From Paragonimus westermani (taxonomy: Eukaryota > Platyhelminthes > Trematoda > Plagiorchiida > Troglotrematidae), in assembly GCA_008508345.1 (NCBI GenBank), contig QNGE01000277.1, positions 62,001 to 126,000 of the forward strand: a DNA stretch of 64,000 nucleotides. The letters are read 5' to 3'. Shown one piece after another: positions 1 to 12,801 of this stretch (its first letter is position 1; each line of letters starts with the position of its first letter). Under the pieces are notes generated by a model. That model was not told where the DNA came from, did no database searches, and worked only from the letters and a program-made list of their open reading frames with translations. The translations under genes and the position numbers were made by a program.

Positions 1-2201
1 TCAGATCAACTGGTAGGCAATCGAAGTGTTGCTTGATGCTTACGTTTGGGGGTTATATAAAGCAGGCTGGACGTAGACAGTTACCATTCTGGACGTAACT
101 AGTTGACCACATCTAGCCTACCCTAAATAATGTCAACTATGTCGGAATCACATGGCTTGACGTATTCCAATTTTGAAGTGTAGCTGCTAAAACAGACTAC
201 GGACTGCTTACAGTGCTGAATCATCTGTTCCGTTCAAATGGCACCGGTTGTGCCCGTTTTCGTGAAAGTACTTACTATTTAGTGACAAAAGCTGCTCACA
301 TTTAGTTTCATATATGTATGAATGCGAAAAACCACCTGCAAGATATACAACGGCTAATATTCATTGACCTTATTCAAATTATGAATGCCGATATAAGCTT
401 CGTCACGTGCGATCGATTCGTTTGCAATTTCGTCGGACGACAGAATGTTTCCCATGGCTACCTTCACCGGTCGGCCGAACACAAGAACTGTTTTCTAAAT
501 ACTATGAATGATGAGATCAGGTGACATCGTTTGCCTAGTCTGAATTGACAAATATTTCCATACTATGAAAAACCAGATAACGGAAGTTTGTTCATAAACT
601 CCGATGTGAATGATGTTATTCACTTCGTTTAGCCATACATCATTTTCCAGTTAAGTAAACAGTTGAGGTTCTCAATGCCCCAGTTGGTTTCGTCGCGTGA
701 GTTTAAATTTTGCGTAAATTTGAAAGTAAAATCAAATATATGGTGTTATTAGAGCCCACCAAAAAGGTTTCCAGTTATCTGGCTTTCTTCATTTATTCAC
801 CCTGAAAGGTTTCAACAGGCAGTATATGCCGATGCAAGCAGTGCTGTTTAAAGCGACTTGCTTTCTAAAGTTGCCGGAAATTTTCAAGCCCCAACAATTC
901 AAACACATAAGAGGGACTGTTAAGTACTTTTTAACACGTTCGGAAGGTTTCACTCCGTATTTTCGATCTTACTACCTCTTCTACTGTCGGAACTAACGAA
1001 CTTTGTTTATGCATGTTAGTTTATCTAACCCGTCCTCTGCCGAACATTTGTTAAAAGGTTGTTTCTGGTACCTGTAACTTTGCTCGAAACAGTGGCGACG
1101 CTATCTAGCTACCGTTCTATAATCTTACTCTTTGTCCATATATTCATTTCCCGGAGGAGTGGGTGTGTAAAATTTCCACGAATGCGACATCGTTCGACTC
1201 CGCCGAATGCTCCGCTACGTGGGACCTCCACTTGAGATCGTTCGTTTTCTTTGGGTTCCACTGTCTTGTAAGCATGACCCACCTTACAAGACTGCAGCAG
1301 ACAGGCGCAATTCTAAACTTGACATGAGTTCACAAAGACGTCTGCGCTCATGGCTGTTTGTTGTATGCAGGTTGGTGGCACTCAGGACAATTGCAATGTG
1401 GAACAACGTAACTCTCCGTTTAAAGTGAAAGTGGGACAAAAGTTCCAATCCGCGGCTTCAATGTTCGACTGAAGTTTCGCTACATATCTTCAAAGCAGCC
1501 AAGAAAAGATGCCGAAAACTGATTTTAGAGATTGGAAAGACAAATCCGCAACAACCGATAGCGTACGCGGAAAGTAAACATATGTTTAGTTAATTTGTAG
1601 ACTGGGGAAACGGGAGAGTTTCATGATAATCCACGATCAGACAGATTTGGTTGACTTGATTTTAAATGTTAAAAATTTCTATCTCTAAAAATAGATGTAC
1701 ACCTTAGGTGAACGTTAAAGTGTTAGTGTGACAAGCTAAAAATGACCTGGTTGACAGGAGAAGAAAGCAGGTACTTCCGCCTCCTACAATAGTCAACAAC
1801 ATTTGATACGAGTTACCATGAGTTGAAGCTTGAAAATCCAAATTATTTCAAATTGAATTTCATCCACTCTTGATCAGTGTCTCAGCACCCAAATGTTTTT
1901 TCGCTTGAACACTTCAAATATATCCTGTTTAACTGGCGTTTTTTTGTGTGATTTTCCACGAAATAATTACGAACGCTACTCAAGCGTGAATCCAGTAATA
2001 ATGTTTGGCTCATCAATTGTGAGAGCCAGATTTATTGTCCGTGATGAGCTTGAAAAATATTTTCAGATGATGACGCGGCCCTCATGTTGACTGGGTTGAT
2101 TATAAAGCCTTCTTCTTATCTAAGGTAAAACTTGGGTGCCCTGGTTAGTGCATTCAGCATCAAGGAAGGATTTCTGTTTGCAAATATGCCCTTCCTCTTG
2201 T
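1..2201. other. No recognisable gene
   Basis: AT-rich sequence with only short open frames, at 318-524 and 1207-1428 on the plus strand and 1893-2090 on the plus strand. None has a recognisable motif or a convincing pair of splice sites. I see nothing else here. Confidence 0.6.
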
Positions 2202-2440
2202 AAAAAGGATTGAGAATAACACAACGTTACGAGCAAGTTGAAATCTAACACAACGCCACTCCTGCAGAAGACCACCCGAGATGGCTGGAACGTAGAGTAG
2301 TAAAACTTGCTCGTAATGTTGTGTTGTTCTCAAACTGTTTATCAACATTTTGTTAAACACGATGCCCAATTTGTTCAACTTCGTTCGTACTAAATTTGAT
2401 GCAGATATTTCATGTCCTTCTTCCTTATTATTGGAAAACA
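2202..2440 (-). repeat. Dispersed repeat family R1, copy 1
   Basis: The reverse complement of this stretch aligns with 17750-17890. Shared blocks include AAATTTAGTA, TCGTGTTTAAC and ATAACACAACGTTACGA or close variants, in the same order and at similar spacing. Family R1 also occurs at the outer ends of the large inverted arms (about 16570-16760 and 26130-26395). The family is not one I can name. It has no coding capacity that I can see and behaves like a short non-autonomous mobile element or an old dispersed repeat. Confidence 0.6.
2210..2333. repeat. Palindromic element with 30-bp inverted ends
   Basis: The 30 bases at 2210-2239 and the reverse complement of 2304-2333 differ at 2 positions. 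The arms start with TTGAGAATAACACAACGTTA and are separated by 64 bases. The left arm belongs to the R1 repeat, whose copy at 17846 carries only one arm. So this looks like a short foldback or MITE-like unit, or an inverted partial duplication inside R1. I found no clear target-site duplication at its ends. Confidence 0.6.
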
Positions 2441-4957
2441 GTGTAAAGTTTGAGAGCCGATGACGTCACATTTATTTTACGTACACTGATATACTACGAT
2501 GCACCAGGGACATAATTTCAGTTGTTAAGCAATAACCTCCTAATGACTGAATGCTTTTATGAATTTAACAAGGTGACACATTGCCGTCATACGTAATGTG
2601 TACGTGAGATTTATCAGATTATATTTCAGCTAAACGTCTGATATGTTTTTAGTATCAGTGATAAGAAATGTCACAGACTGTAGAGATAACACTATTGTTG
2701 TACCGTAAACTGCGAATAAGTAGTCAATAACAACCGCTTGAAATGGCGGGAATCAACCCGATATAACCTTTATATATATTTCACAAAGTTGGGGTTGCTT
2801 TGTATGCAATATTGTGAAAAATTCCCATTACTTACTTTCAACACTTACACAACGAAACGATCGGTAAATACAACGCTTCGCTAGTTCCCACTGGATGTCA
2901 TAACGTGTCAACCAATTACTCGGTTTAGGAAATAGATTATGGTGTACAACAATTTGTGGTCTGTCGAGGCTATTTCAAGTGACCTGTGGATCTTTTAGAT
3001 GATGGTTCCATGGTACCAAAGATGCGCAATTAAACGTGAATAAATAATTTGCAGTGGTTCCCAATGGCCATTTTACAGATCATGATTGGTTAAATACTAC
3101 TCAAAATTGTCAATCCGTATTGAGGACATCTCAATAAATCATACTAGCACTCCGTTTTTTGACAAGTCTAGCAAACTGCTGCCCACAATAAATGAATATA
3201 CTTAGGTACAGGATTAATGATTTCTGACTACAACGTGAATTTGAGTGAGTCGTTGTCAATTTGAAATAATTCAAATTCCGATTTACTGCTAGTTGAGTAG
3301 ACTTCTTGATTACTGGGCCAGCAAGTGAAGTTGACAGGGTAGTTCTCGCGTCTGCTCCCCGAGTGAACCTACCATCTGCGTATCAGTCACAAACAGGAAT
3401 AAAATTGAGTTTCACTAGAGTCTAACGGTACAATGCTGTCTCATCTTAGGCTGCTGACGATATCTAACAACTGTAGACAAGATCTTCAATGCCGCTTCTC
3501 AAAAACAGCCTGCTGAAAAGTTTTTCAACGTCTGGAAGCTTTAAGAAACTTTGGATAATGTTCAGTTTATTTAAGTTGAACTAAATTTTATCAAATATAA
3601 GTATTGCAGTGATTTACATGCTCCTCCTCCCAATTTCGAACTCCTTATTTGTACATCCAGTGTGCACAGTTGCCTACAGTGAACGTAATAACGTTTTCAT
3701 CAATATTCTTAAGATATTGACGTTTTCATTGTGCTACCCCCAAGCACTAATCTACTCATTGTAATGCGCACCCCCATTGCAATAATTGGGTGTTGGTTGT
3801 TTACTTACGTATCTTGCAAATCTTTGGCAAAGCCATTCGAAAACGGAGCGCATACAACGTTTTAACCCAGACATAATTGTACGAACTCGTTTACACACGA
3901 GTCACTTTTTACCCATATAACCTTTTTACTCACAGTAATAACTTTTATCTACACACGTGAGTTTGCCTGCCTGAGTGGTAGACTGGCTGCCGCGTACGTT
4001 AGCCGATTGTGATTGTCATGCATTCAGTTCATACTGGTAAGCTTCTCTTTGTCATCTCCTTATCCGATAGTGTATTCATTACTGTGTCATACGGCACATC
4101 ACAAAGCGTGATCAGATGGTGAGCACGTGTAAGCGATTCCATGATTCACTCGGTTTACCGTCTACTAGGCACTCATCTCATACACAAACTTGACCTCTTG
4201 ATGAGAAACTGGGGTAGTGCGACACAGTAGTACAATTTCAGAAGGTTTGAGCGCCTCTTGTAAAACTGTACACGGGTTAACGAAGGTTTGATAAGATCCA
4301 CACGGTCCAGCTGGAAGAATTGACGTGTATTACGAACTGCTTCATCGTACAACCGAGTATTTGTTCATTCAACTGACCAACTCCTTTGCACTAATCTAAC
4401 ACACGATTTGGCCTGATCGTACGTCATTCTCGGCAAGACAGTGCATGCTTTAATTGCCCTCATATGTAATAAAACAAAGCATTAGATTTTGGACTAGTTT
4501 TTAGTCAAACAGCAGTATATTACGACCATGACTTCGCATCATAGTGCATTATCCGAAACTTAGGTGCAGCAATTGTGGTGTGTCTAATGGAACGTCAATG
4601 GAGCAGTGGTCGACGGAGTTGTTTATTAAAAGTATGGGCGGTAAAAATATGTCCATTACGGTAACTCTGAAGAGAACAGAACTAGAATATAATGCTATGT
4701 TTTCAAAGAGATGGCTGAAATTTTACATCAATGCAACTACAGTACCTGGTTAACAGTGGCGCTCGGTTCACGTCACATATATCCCTGATCACGCTGTAGT
4801 AACTATAGTACTACACTTCAAGATCAAAGAAGTAAGCTAATTCAAACTGGGTAAGTATTATTGATCGTGCAACCAATTTTTGAAACAAAAAACCGGGTAA
4901 CAGGAAAGTTGTGGTTTCCGCTTTCCCAAAAGCCTGATAACTTAAGTATTACTCAAG
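2441..4957. other. No confident gene; contains one old repeat copy
   Basis: Mostly structureless AT-rich sequence. The frame at 4544-4753 (plus) follows a possible acceptor, but its donor is weak and it shows no motif. The only recognisable item is the repeat listed at 3290-3400. Confidence 0.5.
3290..3400 (+). repeat. Dispersed repeat family R2, copy 1
   Basis: This stretch resembles 55205-55300 in the same orientation. The best block is ATCTGCGTATCAGTCACAA against ATCTGCGCATCAGTCACAA. Weaker similarity extends upstream through the TACT-GAGTA, GGGAGTTAACTGG-like and TTGTCCACTACC-like blocks. On the minus strand both copies read as VTD-Q--G-LG, which suggests descent from a coding or repeat unit. 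The copies are clearly old and gapped. Confidence 0.35.
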
Positions 4958-5077
4958 ATGAGCATGAATGAGCTGTTCCATCCAATAATTCTGTTGTACA
5001 TAAATGGTTTACTGGGCGCTATGGTCGCCTCAATCATTTACTGCAAGCGCAGCCTGCAGTATACTTCCGGGTTATAT
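4958..5077 (+). CDS. Candidate first exon of a two-membrane-span protein
   Basis: The ATG at 4958 opens 40 codons ending at a strong donor (TAT, then GTACGTACG, phase 0). Residues 9-28 form a hydrophobic segment (start IILLYINGLLG) followed by Cys-Lys-Arg, as expected for a membrane span. The frame continues only a few codons past the donor before a stop. It joins in phase to the exon at 6198 across a 1120-base intron. The joined protein would have about 151 residues, with both termini inside and a cysteine-bearing loop outside. Splicing is inferred and no homologue is recognised. Confidence 0.35.
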
Positions 5078-6197
5078 GTACGTACGTCGAGTAATTAAAT
5101 TTGTCATACCATTTTGTAAGAAGTTAGCTGCAAAGACGTTCTGAATGTGACGACCATGATCGCCAATAAGTGATTTTCACCGGAAAAAAAGCTCAAAGCA
5201 ACACAGTAAGCCTCAAACACAGTCTATGTTGATAATTTATATTCACTCCAGGACGGTCGTTTTTGATGTATGTTCTTACATGGTGTAAACGGTAGAATCC
5301 TGTTAGCATTACAATTCTCAGCACACCACCACTGTCAAACCAAGGTTCCACAACTAGATTGTCCCTTTGGAGGTGGCTTTGTATAGGCGTTTCGGTCGTG
5401 TCTGTTCTCACTCCATATTTCATCACATGGTTCGTAGGGTGTAAACAGGTCAAATTGGAATGCTGGTTACATATATCCACGCTGTTCAGTAGAGAGTATA
5501 TAGTTAAAGATAACTAGGCCGGACTAAGATAAAAACCTCGAAGGCAACAACTGCCCGCAGTTTTCCAAAAAACGCTGTGTTCCACGTCAACCGTTTAGTA
5601 GGCAAAATGCTATTGCTTAAAAAGCAAGGATTGCAATTGCATTTGGCTCACTGCTGACTTTTAGGTTCCCTCTACTGCCATAAAGCGGTTTACTAGTAAA
5701 AGTTAGCGGGTTGACTGATGACCTGACGGACTGGAAGAAAAGGTGTCTGACATTTCTATTTGGAAACCGTGCAGACAGGACAAAGGCACTGACCGACAGA
5801 ATAACTTATAACGGACACTTATTAATGGTAACGAATATCAGATAAGTTGACCAATATTTGTTACTTTTAGTCACAGTTTTCTAGGTAACTCCAAGATTTA
5901 AGAGTTAAAATTTTGTAACCCGTAAGTACCAAGTATAATCCTTTAACTGGAACTTGAACAAATAAAAGCTGTTAAGTTTCCTCTCTGTGTTTTATTTTTT
6001 TGTATTCAACATCATCTGCTCTAGAACAGCTTATTGGCTGATACCGAAACACGCTCATGTTATTATGCACATTCACAGTTTGGTAAATTGTGACTAAGTT
6101 TATGATGAAACTTAAATGTTTCTAATTGACTCATTGACCGAGAAGACGATGCTGATCACGGATATTTTTACTGAGCATTGTGATAGTGGTCTGTCAG

Positions 6198-6533
6198 TCT
6201 TACTTTATCGAAGTCGAAGTGTGTCTGAACAGGAATTGCCGAAGCAGTAGCAGTCATCAAACCCATCGGCGTGCCTGCACTCTTGAAGTTACGGTCGATA
6301 CGCATAACTGTTCATACAGACCATCGGAAACCTTTTATGTTACGCTGCCCACCTCACTTCATCTAAGACATAATTCTACGGTTGTAGTCCTCAATTCGGC
6401 AATTTTATTTTCGGGTATATTAAGTGGTGTTTTGCAGTTTATAATTTCTTTGTTTATTTCATATATACGGTACCCACACGAGCACATGCGTATGTGGAGT
6501 GCATTTCGAGAATGGTACTCACAAAATGAGTAG
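6198..6533 (+). CDS. Candidate terminal exon, two-membrane-span protein
   Basis: The exon begins after the acceptor GGTCTGTCAG in phase 0 and runs 111 codons to TAG. Four cysteines lie in the predicted outer loop (VCLN, NCR, RACT, HNCS), with two NxS/T sites (NCS and NST). A membrane segment follows (start VVVLNSAILFSGILSGV), then a short charged tail. An AATAAA lies at 7037-7042. Two spans around a four-cysteine loop is the topology of the KCNMB and TipE auxiliary channel subunits. However, the loop is shorter than usual and there is no diagnostic motif, so I do not assign a family. An extra exon in the intron cannot be excluded. Confidence 0.4.
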   Translation, partial: SYFIEVEVCLNRNCRSSSSHQTHRRACTLEVTVDTHNCSYRPSETFYVTLPTSLHLRHNSTVVVLNSAILFSGILSGVLQFIISLFISYIRYPHEHMRMWSAFREWYSQNE

Positions 6534-7182
6534 TGATTATCCTAAAATTAATATGCTTTCCGCACGAAGATATCGTTGGTCAGTTTACAAAGTGCCTAAT
6601 CCAAAATTACTGTGGATGACTGATCTAAGGGCCCTTACAGTTAGCCGCGATTCTGCATAGTAACCACTTGCGGATACCATCGTTATTTATGACAAGCCTC
6701 AGGCGGAAAATAACAAACTGAATTAAAAGCTATCAAGTTGCAGCATAACAGCCGAACAGTCTCTTTTCATCAAATCGACATGTGTACCAGTTATGGTAGT
6801 CTTCGTTTATACTAAATGGTGGAATATGTTTCGCATATCGAACATATTGTTCAGTGAAGGCGAATGTTCAGTAACGTCCGTTCTACAAGTTGCTGGATAT
6901 TGCATAAGGCTGACTAAATAATCTTCGGAACAACTGTCAATGATTCCGATTCATTGCATTGTCTAGTTGTCACGCAAAACTGATCTCGGAACACTCTCAC
7001 ATTTCCTAACACATTCAAGACAATATTCACATTAAAAATAAATGCGACAAAAGTGAATCTGATATCCAAGTAACACCCATTTGAACATTGCACAGTGCAC
7101 TGTTACCAGAATCCCATTAACCGAACACATCATTTCTAATTTAACGTGTAACCCTCGCCTGTGCACGGAAAATGATTAAGTA

Positions 7183-7414
7183 ATGTCAGAAACTGGCTGG
7201 TTCATTGTTGTTGAGCGACTGTGCACAGTCTACAACGCAAGCCTTCGTAATACTTTCCAGCAAATATTTACCGTACTAGACAAACTTATTGATTTACACA
7301 AAAATACAGCACCCATCAGGGGAAGCATAGCTGGTGATCTTATTTCAGGAAAAGTGTTTGTAAGCTGGTTGGCCAGGACACGCAAACCTACGGTGTTTGG
7401 TAAACACGTGGGCG
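7183..7414 (+). CDS. Candidate exon, unknown protein
   Basis: The ATG at 7183 opens a frame of 97 codons. An internal acceptor (TACTTTCCAG, exon from 7261, phase 0) and a strong donor (GGCG, then GTATGT, after 7414, phase 1) delimit a plausible exon. Its translation includes FTVLDKLIDLHKNTAPIRGS. The donor phase matches the acceptor of the frame at 8401, 986 bases downstream. There is no domain that I recognise. The minus strand is also open here (7230-7442), which weakens the case. Confidence 0.25.
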
Positions 7415-8400
7415 GTATGTTGGTCCCGGTAGCCGTCAGCAAGAGGACGATACTTTCTTCAGCTGGCTTGGTTTGATCAGGCTGGTCTGACTAGAACCGT
7501 GCACCTTGGATTGGAGTGTAGCTTATATATTTTCCAATTCTATTCCAGTCGTGAAATCAATTATTCACAAGATCAAGTAACCGCGGCGACTAAATCATCA
7601 ATAACTACCTACTGAACCTTTCACGAGCACTGGTTGGATCGTGTCGTTTGCCTGTTATTGGGTGTTCCATTAGACCTGTATCTCTTGGGCTATATATGCA
7701 GGGTCGAATTATTATTAAGTAACATAAGATGTCGTCGTAAATTTGTTCGGCCTTGTGAAGAAACCGATGGTGGCTTTTATAATGCGCAATCTTCAATACA
7801 GACCGTTCTGCGTGGGGTCACTGTGCACTGACCTTACACTCTTGTGACTTTCATGTAGCTTCTGCACTTCCAGAACGTAGAACATTATCGGATTGCAGCA
7901 AAGTTTGTAAGAGCGTAATAAATGGGCGGTCAGTTGCCAAGAATTAGCGTCTTGAAATTTCGGAAACGATGCCAAATGTGATGATGTTGAGAGTTCAGCA
8001 ATCTTGACCAAACCCGAAGGCTTTTAATAAACTGCGCCCTCCTTTTCTTGAAAGGCAAACGCGGTTGCAACCTCGGAACCGTGAACATGTAAACCTCGTC
8101 ATTTCATTAAGTGCTAGCAGTTTTAGCCGTTTCCCTACGTAATCTTTATTTCTGATCGATCCACACGTGTAACAAACTAACCACAAACGAACTATCACGG
8201 TTGAATTGAGGCACCTTACAAACACGGTATTCAGTTGTCCGTTTTTAATTCGTGTAAATGCTTTACCGAATCCACAAAACACTTTTATAAATGTCACACA
8301 TTGAATATTCTAACTGGTCCTTACTTTGGGCATACCGCATTTTTCAATCTCTGTTAGGGCATGCTGGTGGATGGATATTTTTGCGATAGCTTATTCACAG

Positions 8401-8717
8401 AGTGGTGTATGTACAGTCTGTTCTTCGTGTTAGGCTTGGCAGGATATGTCACACACGCATTCAGGCTTGATATAAGCGAATGCGGAAAGTGCGCTACTGC
8501 TGTACAACAGAACAATTTCTACAAAGAGATGGTTGAAAGAAATAAATTGAACACGGAACGGACGGACTTATTCGCAATGGATAATTTTCACAGTGATATT
8601 GCCCGTTTGAGGATAAGCAGAACAAAGGTAGCTACATTTTACCCGATCAACGCAAAAAGTAAGCGGAAAAAATCTGGAATTATAACGATGTGTTTCAAAA
8701 ACAAACTCTCCTGTTGA
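8401..8717 (+). CDS. Candidate exon with one membrane segment
   Basis: This follows the acceptor CTTATTCACAG (phase 1). It could end at the donor AACAAAG, then GTAGCT (8627, phase 0), or read on to TGA at 8715. Near its start is a hydrophobic span (YSLFFVLGLAGYVTHAF), then a CGKC pair and a charged segment (EMVERNKLNTERTDLF). The upstream ATG at 8361 would also make an intact 118-residue single-exon frame. No family is recognised. It joins in phase to the 7183 exon if both are real. Confidence 0.3.
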
Positions 8718-11700
8718 ATATTACCATTGAATGCATTCTTTAAACTGCCAAACCCGTTGAAACAGTGCGTTCCCAATATAATTCTACGAAAGTTTTAACA
8801 CAACCGGCAAAAGCGGTACATGCTGAAGCATTAAAACTTGAAAATCGACATATGTACACTGCATGCATATACATATAAGATGCAGATTTTTTTCAGAGTG
8901 CAACTATTTGGTAGAAACGTGCTAAACCAAAAAGCTCAGAGTATTGCACCTAATCCCCGAGAAAGGAGGAGTTCTCTGTAGATTCGGTTTCTGCAGAACT
9001 GTACTATAGTGACTTTGATCTACATCGATTACACTAAGAGCGAAACTACTCATTCGAATGAAATCAAAGAACTGATTTATCCTGCTGGGTGTTATTTTCA
9101 GAAATGATGAGTAGTAAACGATTCTAGTCGGTACGGGTTGGTTATTACCGAGTTTATCCCAGCATTTAAGATAGAATATTGTGCTACCCACTCTTGCAGT
9201 AGGCAGCACAATGCATGGTCAAAGGTCAAATTCCACTCGTGATGAGGATATATGCCAGTGCCGTGTCTTAATATGGGTGGAACTCAAATCTTGCAATTCT
9301 GTTCGACAGAAAGGTTGATGTATCTGTACAAAATTGGAGCCCGTGGACAATTTTGGTTGATGTCTAATTAATACCAGAAAACACCGCAACCATTAGCAGT
9401 AATAATGGTGATGGAATAAGAAAGAGAGCAACCATTCAGTTTTGTAAAACAGTTCTGCAAACTTCGAGGGAAAACACTGTTTTGGTTAAACCAGGGGTGG
9501 CTATCCATTGACGTATCAATTAAAAAAACGTATCTGCTGCGAAAAGTGCACGCTACTGTCTACAGGAGAAGGCTACGAACTTCAGAGAATGCACCGTAAT
9601 CTGCTATTAAAGTGATGTTAGTTCGATAAACTAATTCAGTGGTAAAGCGAAAAATCAAGGAGCATGAGTACCCTGAAAATGTCTCACCTCATCCACTTCA
9701 AAACCTTAAGGACTGTCCAACCAACCTGCCTAGCCGAAGGTTTGCACCTTCAACGCCGATGACATAAGAGAATACACGGTCTGTAATTAATGCATATATG
9801 AATTGTGCGTGTTGTGGGTTAATTAGTCAGCAACATTTGTCCAACTGCACAATAGACCGCAAGCAGCTTAGCCGTACTGAGTATACTGTTAGGAAAATAT
9901 CGCAACTCTGGCTTGCAGCGGGACGATAGACATATCGGTAGCAATGAGTGACCCCGCACTGTTGTAAGCAGAAATAGTTTCAAGAGACTTGGTCGACGGA
10001 GTAAACAATGAACAAGTGAAAATGTAGTACAGCGAACTAGTCTTGGTATGAAAAACTATCCTTAACTACAATTTACCAGATTCATTGAGCAACGAAGTCT
10101 ATAAACTTTCTCAACCGAATGCAACACCCAGAAAACAGCTAGTCAGTATCTGCATAGATCATCCACTCCAAGACTAGTGCGGACTATCGAACTTTAGCCC
10201 TTGATGGAAGTGGTTGAGTCAGAGCAACTCACAAGCGTAGACATTTCTGATAACAACATAATTTGTAACATGGTGTGCGACAGTGCTAGTTAAATGAAAA
10301 TGAGCCTTTTTTGTTAAGATGATGATCAGTATTGTTCCATGTCTGAGAAAAACGAATGAAAAAATCCATTTGTGTAGACGTTGTGAAAGACAACTGAACG
10401 AGTAGTATGTAGAATTTTGTATATCCACCCATATTTCGAAACAACCTATTCGCAAATACAAATGGGATGGCAGAAGTTATTATGTTTATCCAGTGGAAAA
10501 CTAAATTAGGCGCATCGATAGGTGTTAACAAGGCTGGTACGTATCTTGAAAAAGAATGTGGATCAGATGTAGTTTGACAAGAAGCAGACGCCCCCTGGCT
10601 GAGTTTGGTGAATGATCTGAAATAACCTAGTTAAAATTGCCACAATTGAGCTCCTCTTTACCAGATAATATAAGTTAATAATTTTTCATTCACCCACACG
10701 TGAGCTAGTAAATTTTCTTGAAAATTGTGCACGGCCGGCTGGAAGAACTCAAACATATAACACCAATGTCTTTTGACAAAGTCACACGTTTCAGGAACAG
10801 CGAAAAGAATATTTGACTTCTCAACTAAGGCTGTAACGACAAATAGCCAAATAATCGGCTGTGAACTTGCGAAGATTTCCCGGATACTGGATAAAACTTA
10901 CATAATCCTGACGTCGACAATTAGCAGTTATGTTGTTACATTTCCACTTCCTTTGTAGATGCGCTATAGGCTTTGGTGATTCCAGTTTACTTCGACTTTT
11001 CAGACTCGAAATTTTAGGTGTACACAGCAGCGAACATTTTTATTATGATAGTCTGCTGTCATTTATAGCCAGATAATATTTAGTTCAGGATACCATTCTG
11101 TGTATCACGCAAAATATGAGCCAAAAATTGCCACATGGAGAAAAAACTAACGGCATCTGCATATTTTGGTGATATTTATTAGTTCAGGCCAATCTGTATA
11201 TCCCTCACCCTGAACAAGAATAAAGGAAAAGTTGAGCTGTTTGATTAACGGCCATTCAGCATATCGAAGTTGTCAATGACCATGTTTGAGTCATACAACT
11301 TCGAAATCAGGTAGCCATCAAATATGAATGTCAACATGGCTAACGTAACTGAGGTATGTTAATGGTGCAACGCGTTTTCCCTTATCTTCGATCAAACTTA
11401 AAAATGAATAATGCAATAAGCTGGTGAGGCTGTATCTACCGAATCTTTGGAAGCTACGAACACATCAGTTTTGAGAAATATGAGTTCACAATAGTGCTTC
11501 CCTTTCTGAGCAAAACAAACGTGCTGTAAGTTAGTCGAGGTGAAACCTCTCAATAAAAAGGTTCACTTCTGATTGATATTCCAAAACCTTGTCCATATTT
11601 TCAACAGGATTAATCAGCTTATGTTGAATTTTGCATGTTTCCTTCGGTTTAAACACGCCATCTGCTTGGAACCCATATTCATAATGATATCCCTATAAAT

Positions 11701-12510
11701 CCTGACCGGAAGACTGTGGTTAACAACCAGCTGCAGAGTTTGTCCACGTCATTCTTTCGCATATGAAACCTTAATTACTAGCTCAGACAGTAGGTGACCT
11801 TGTTGGATCGAATGCATCGCCTCCTGGATAAAGTAAAATGAGATATATTTGTTGCCCAGGCCACAGGATGTTATTTTAGCGTGATTGACGTGTGAATCAC
11901 TGATCAAGAGCTGACTATTTTCAATACAGTATTCCCCGCAAGCATTGACCATCCTTTTTCGGTCGCAGAATACATATCAACTAAGGCCAGCTGCCGAGCA
12001 GCCGTGTATTTTTTCTAGGAGATTTGACAACCTGGATATAACTCGTGAAGGAATGTGGCTGCATTTTTGCTTGTAATAAGCTGAACCTTTCTGATGAGAT
12101 CAGCGACGTAGTCGCTGTTAACAAAGGTTCTTTCATGTAAGCTTTCATACGGTCCAACTTCTAATAGTAAAAAGATTTGCAATACTGATGAAATCTAACA
12201 GGATTAAAACAGGCCTGCAGAGCTTCTCTTAGGAAAGGGACTAACTACAATTTCCCTCTCAGTCTGACAGCTGAGATGGATTGTCATTGATGTTCGATCT
12301 CGACAATCCACGTCTATGTCACACTCATTGGCGCAGGCCCTCACTACCTCGTCAGCACCGACAAGATTATCCCCCAAAAACCTGAGGTATTATTTGGCGA
12401 AATTCAGTAGGTATCTAACGATTGCTATGAATATAGACCTGGGAATCAGTTGCTTGCTGTCTGTGTCACCAGGCAAAAGCTGATTGGAGTGTAAAAGAGG
12501 CTATTTCCAG
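8718..12510. other. No confident gene
   Basis: Only short frames occur. The one at 10286-10531 (minus) is hydrophobic, and the one at 11749-11952 (minus) begins with ATG and has mixed composition. Neither has good paired splice sites or a motif. I see no repeats or RNA genes. Confidence 0.5.
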
Positions 12511-12801
12511 CAAAAAGAGGATCGTCCAAAAAATTCTGACAAAACTCATCAGTTTTCACAAAAGTTAACCTTAGCGACAGGTCTGAGAATAGTGCCCAAG
12601 CACAAAATACCATTTGCTAACAGTTTGTTAAATACGCAATCTGTCAGATTACAAAGTGATGCCCAACATCCAAACTTTCAAGACCAACGTGCACGGTTAC
12701 TGCCAGTCACTGGTCAGCATCAAAAGTTTTCAGACAGTATTTGGATTCTGCTAGGATTACCACAAAATGTACGCGTCACATTCGATGAAACCACCGAATA
12801 A
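12511..12801 (+). CDS. Candidate terminal exon, unknown protein
   Basis: The frame follows the acceptor GGCTATTTCCAG in phase 0 and runs 96 codons to tandem TAA TAA. The composition is unlike random AT-rich translation: it is rich in Gln, Lys, Asp and Pro and has no cysteine (for example KEDRPKNSDKTHQFSQKL). An AATAAA lies at 12981-12986. I recognise no domain. The upstream partner exon was not found, so this could be chance. Confidence 0.3.
   Translation, partial: QKEDRPKNSDKTHQFSQKLTLATGLRIVPKHKIPFANSLLNTQSVRLQSDAQHPNFQDQRARLLPVTGQHQKFSDSIWILLGLPQNVRVTFDETTE

Noticed and set aside
3960..4000. CCTGAGTGGTAGACTGG, resembling a tRNA-type A box of a SINE
   Set aside because: No B box at the proper distance and no second copy in the window.
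12088..12120. CTGATGAG hammerhead-ribozyme core, known from schistosome repeats
   Set aside because: The CTGATGA strings here and at 5714, 25408 and 54174 are not followed by a stem and GAAA in the required place.
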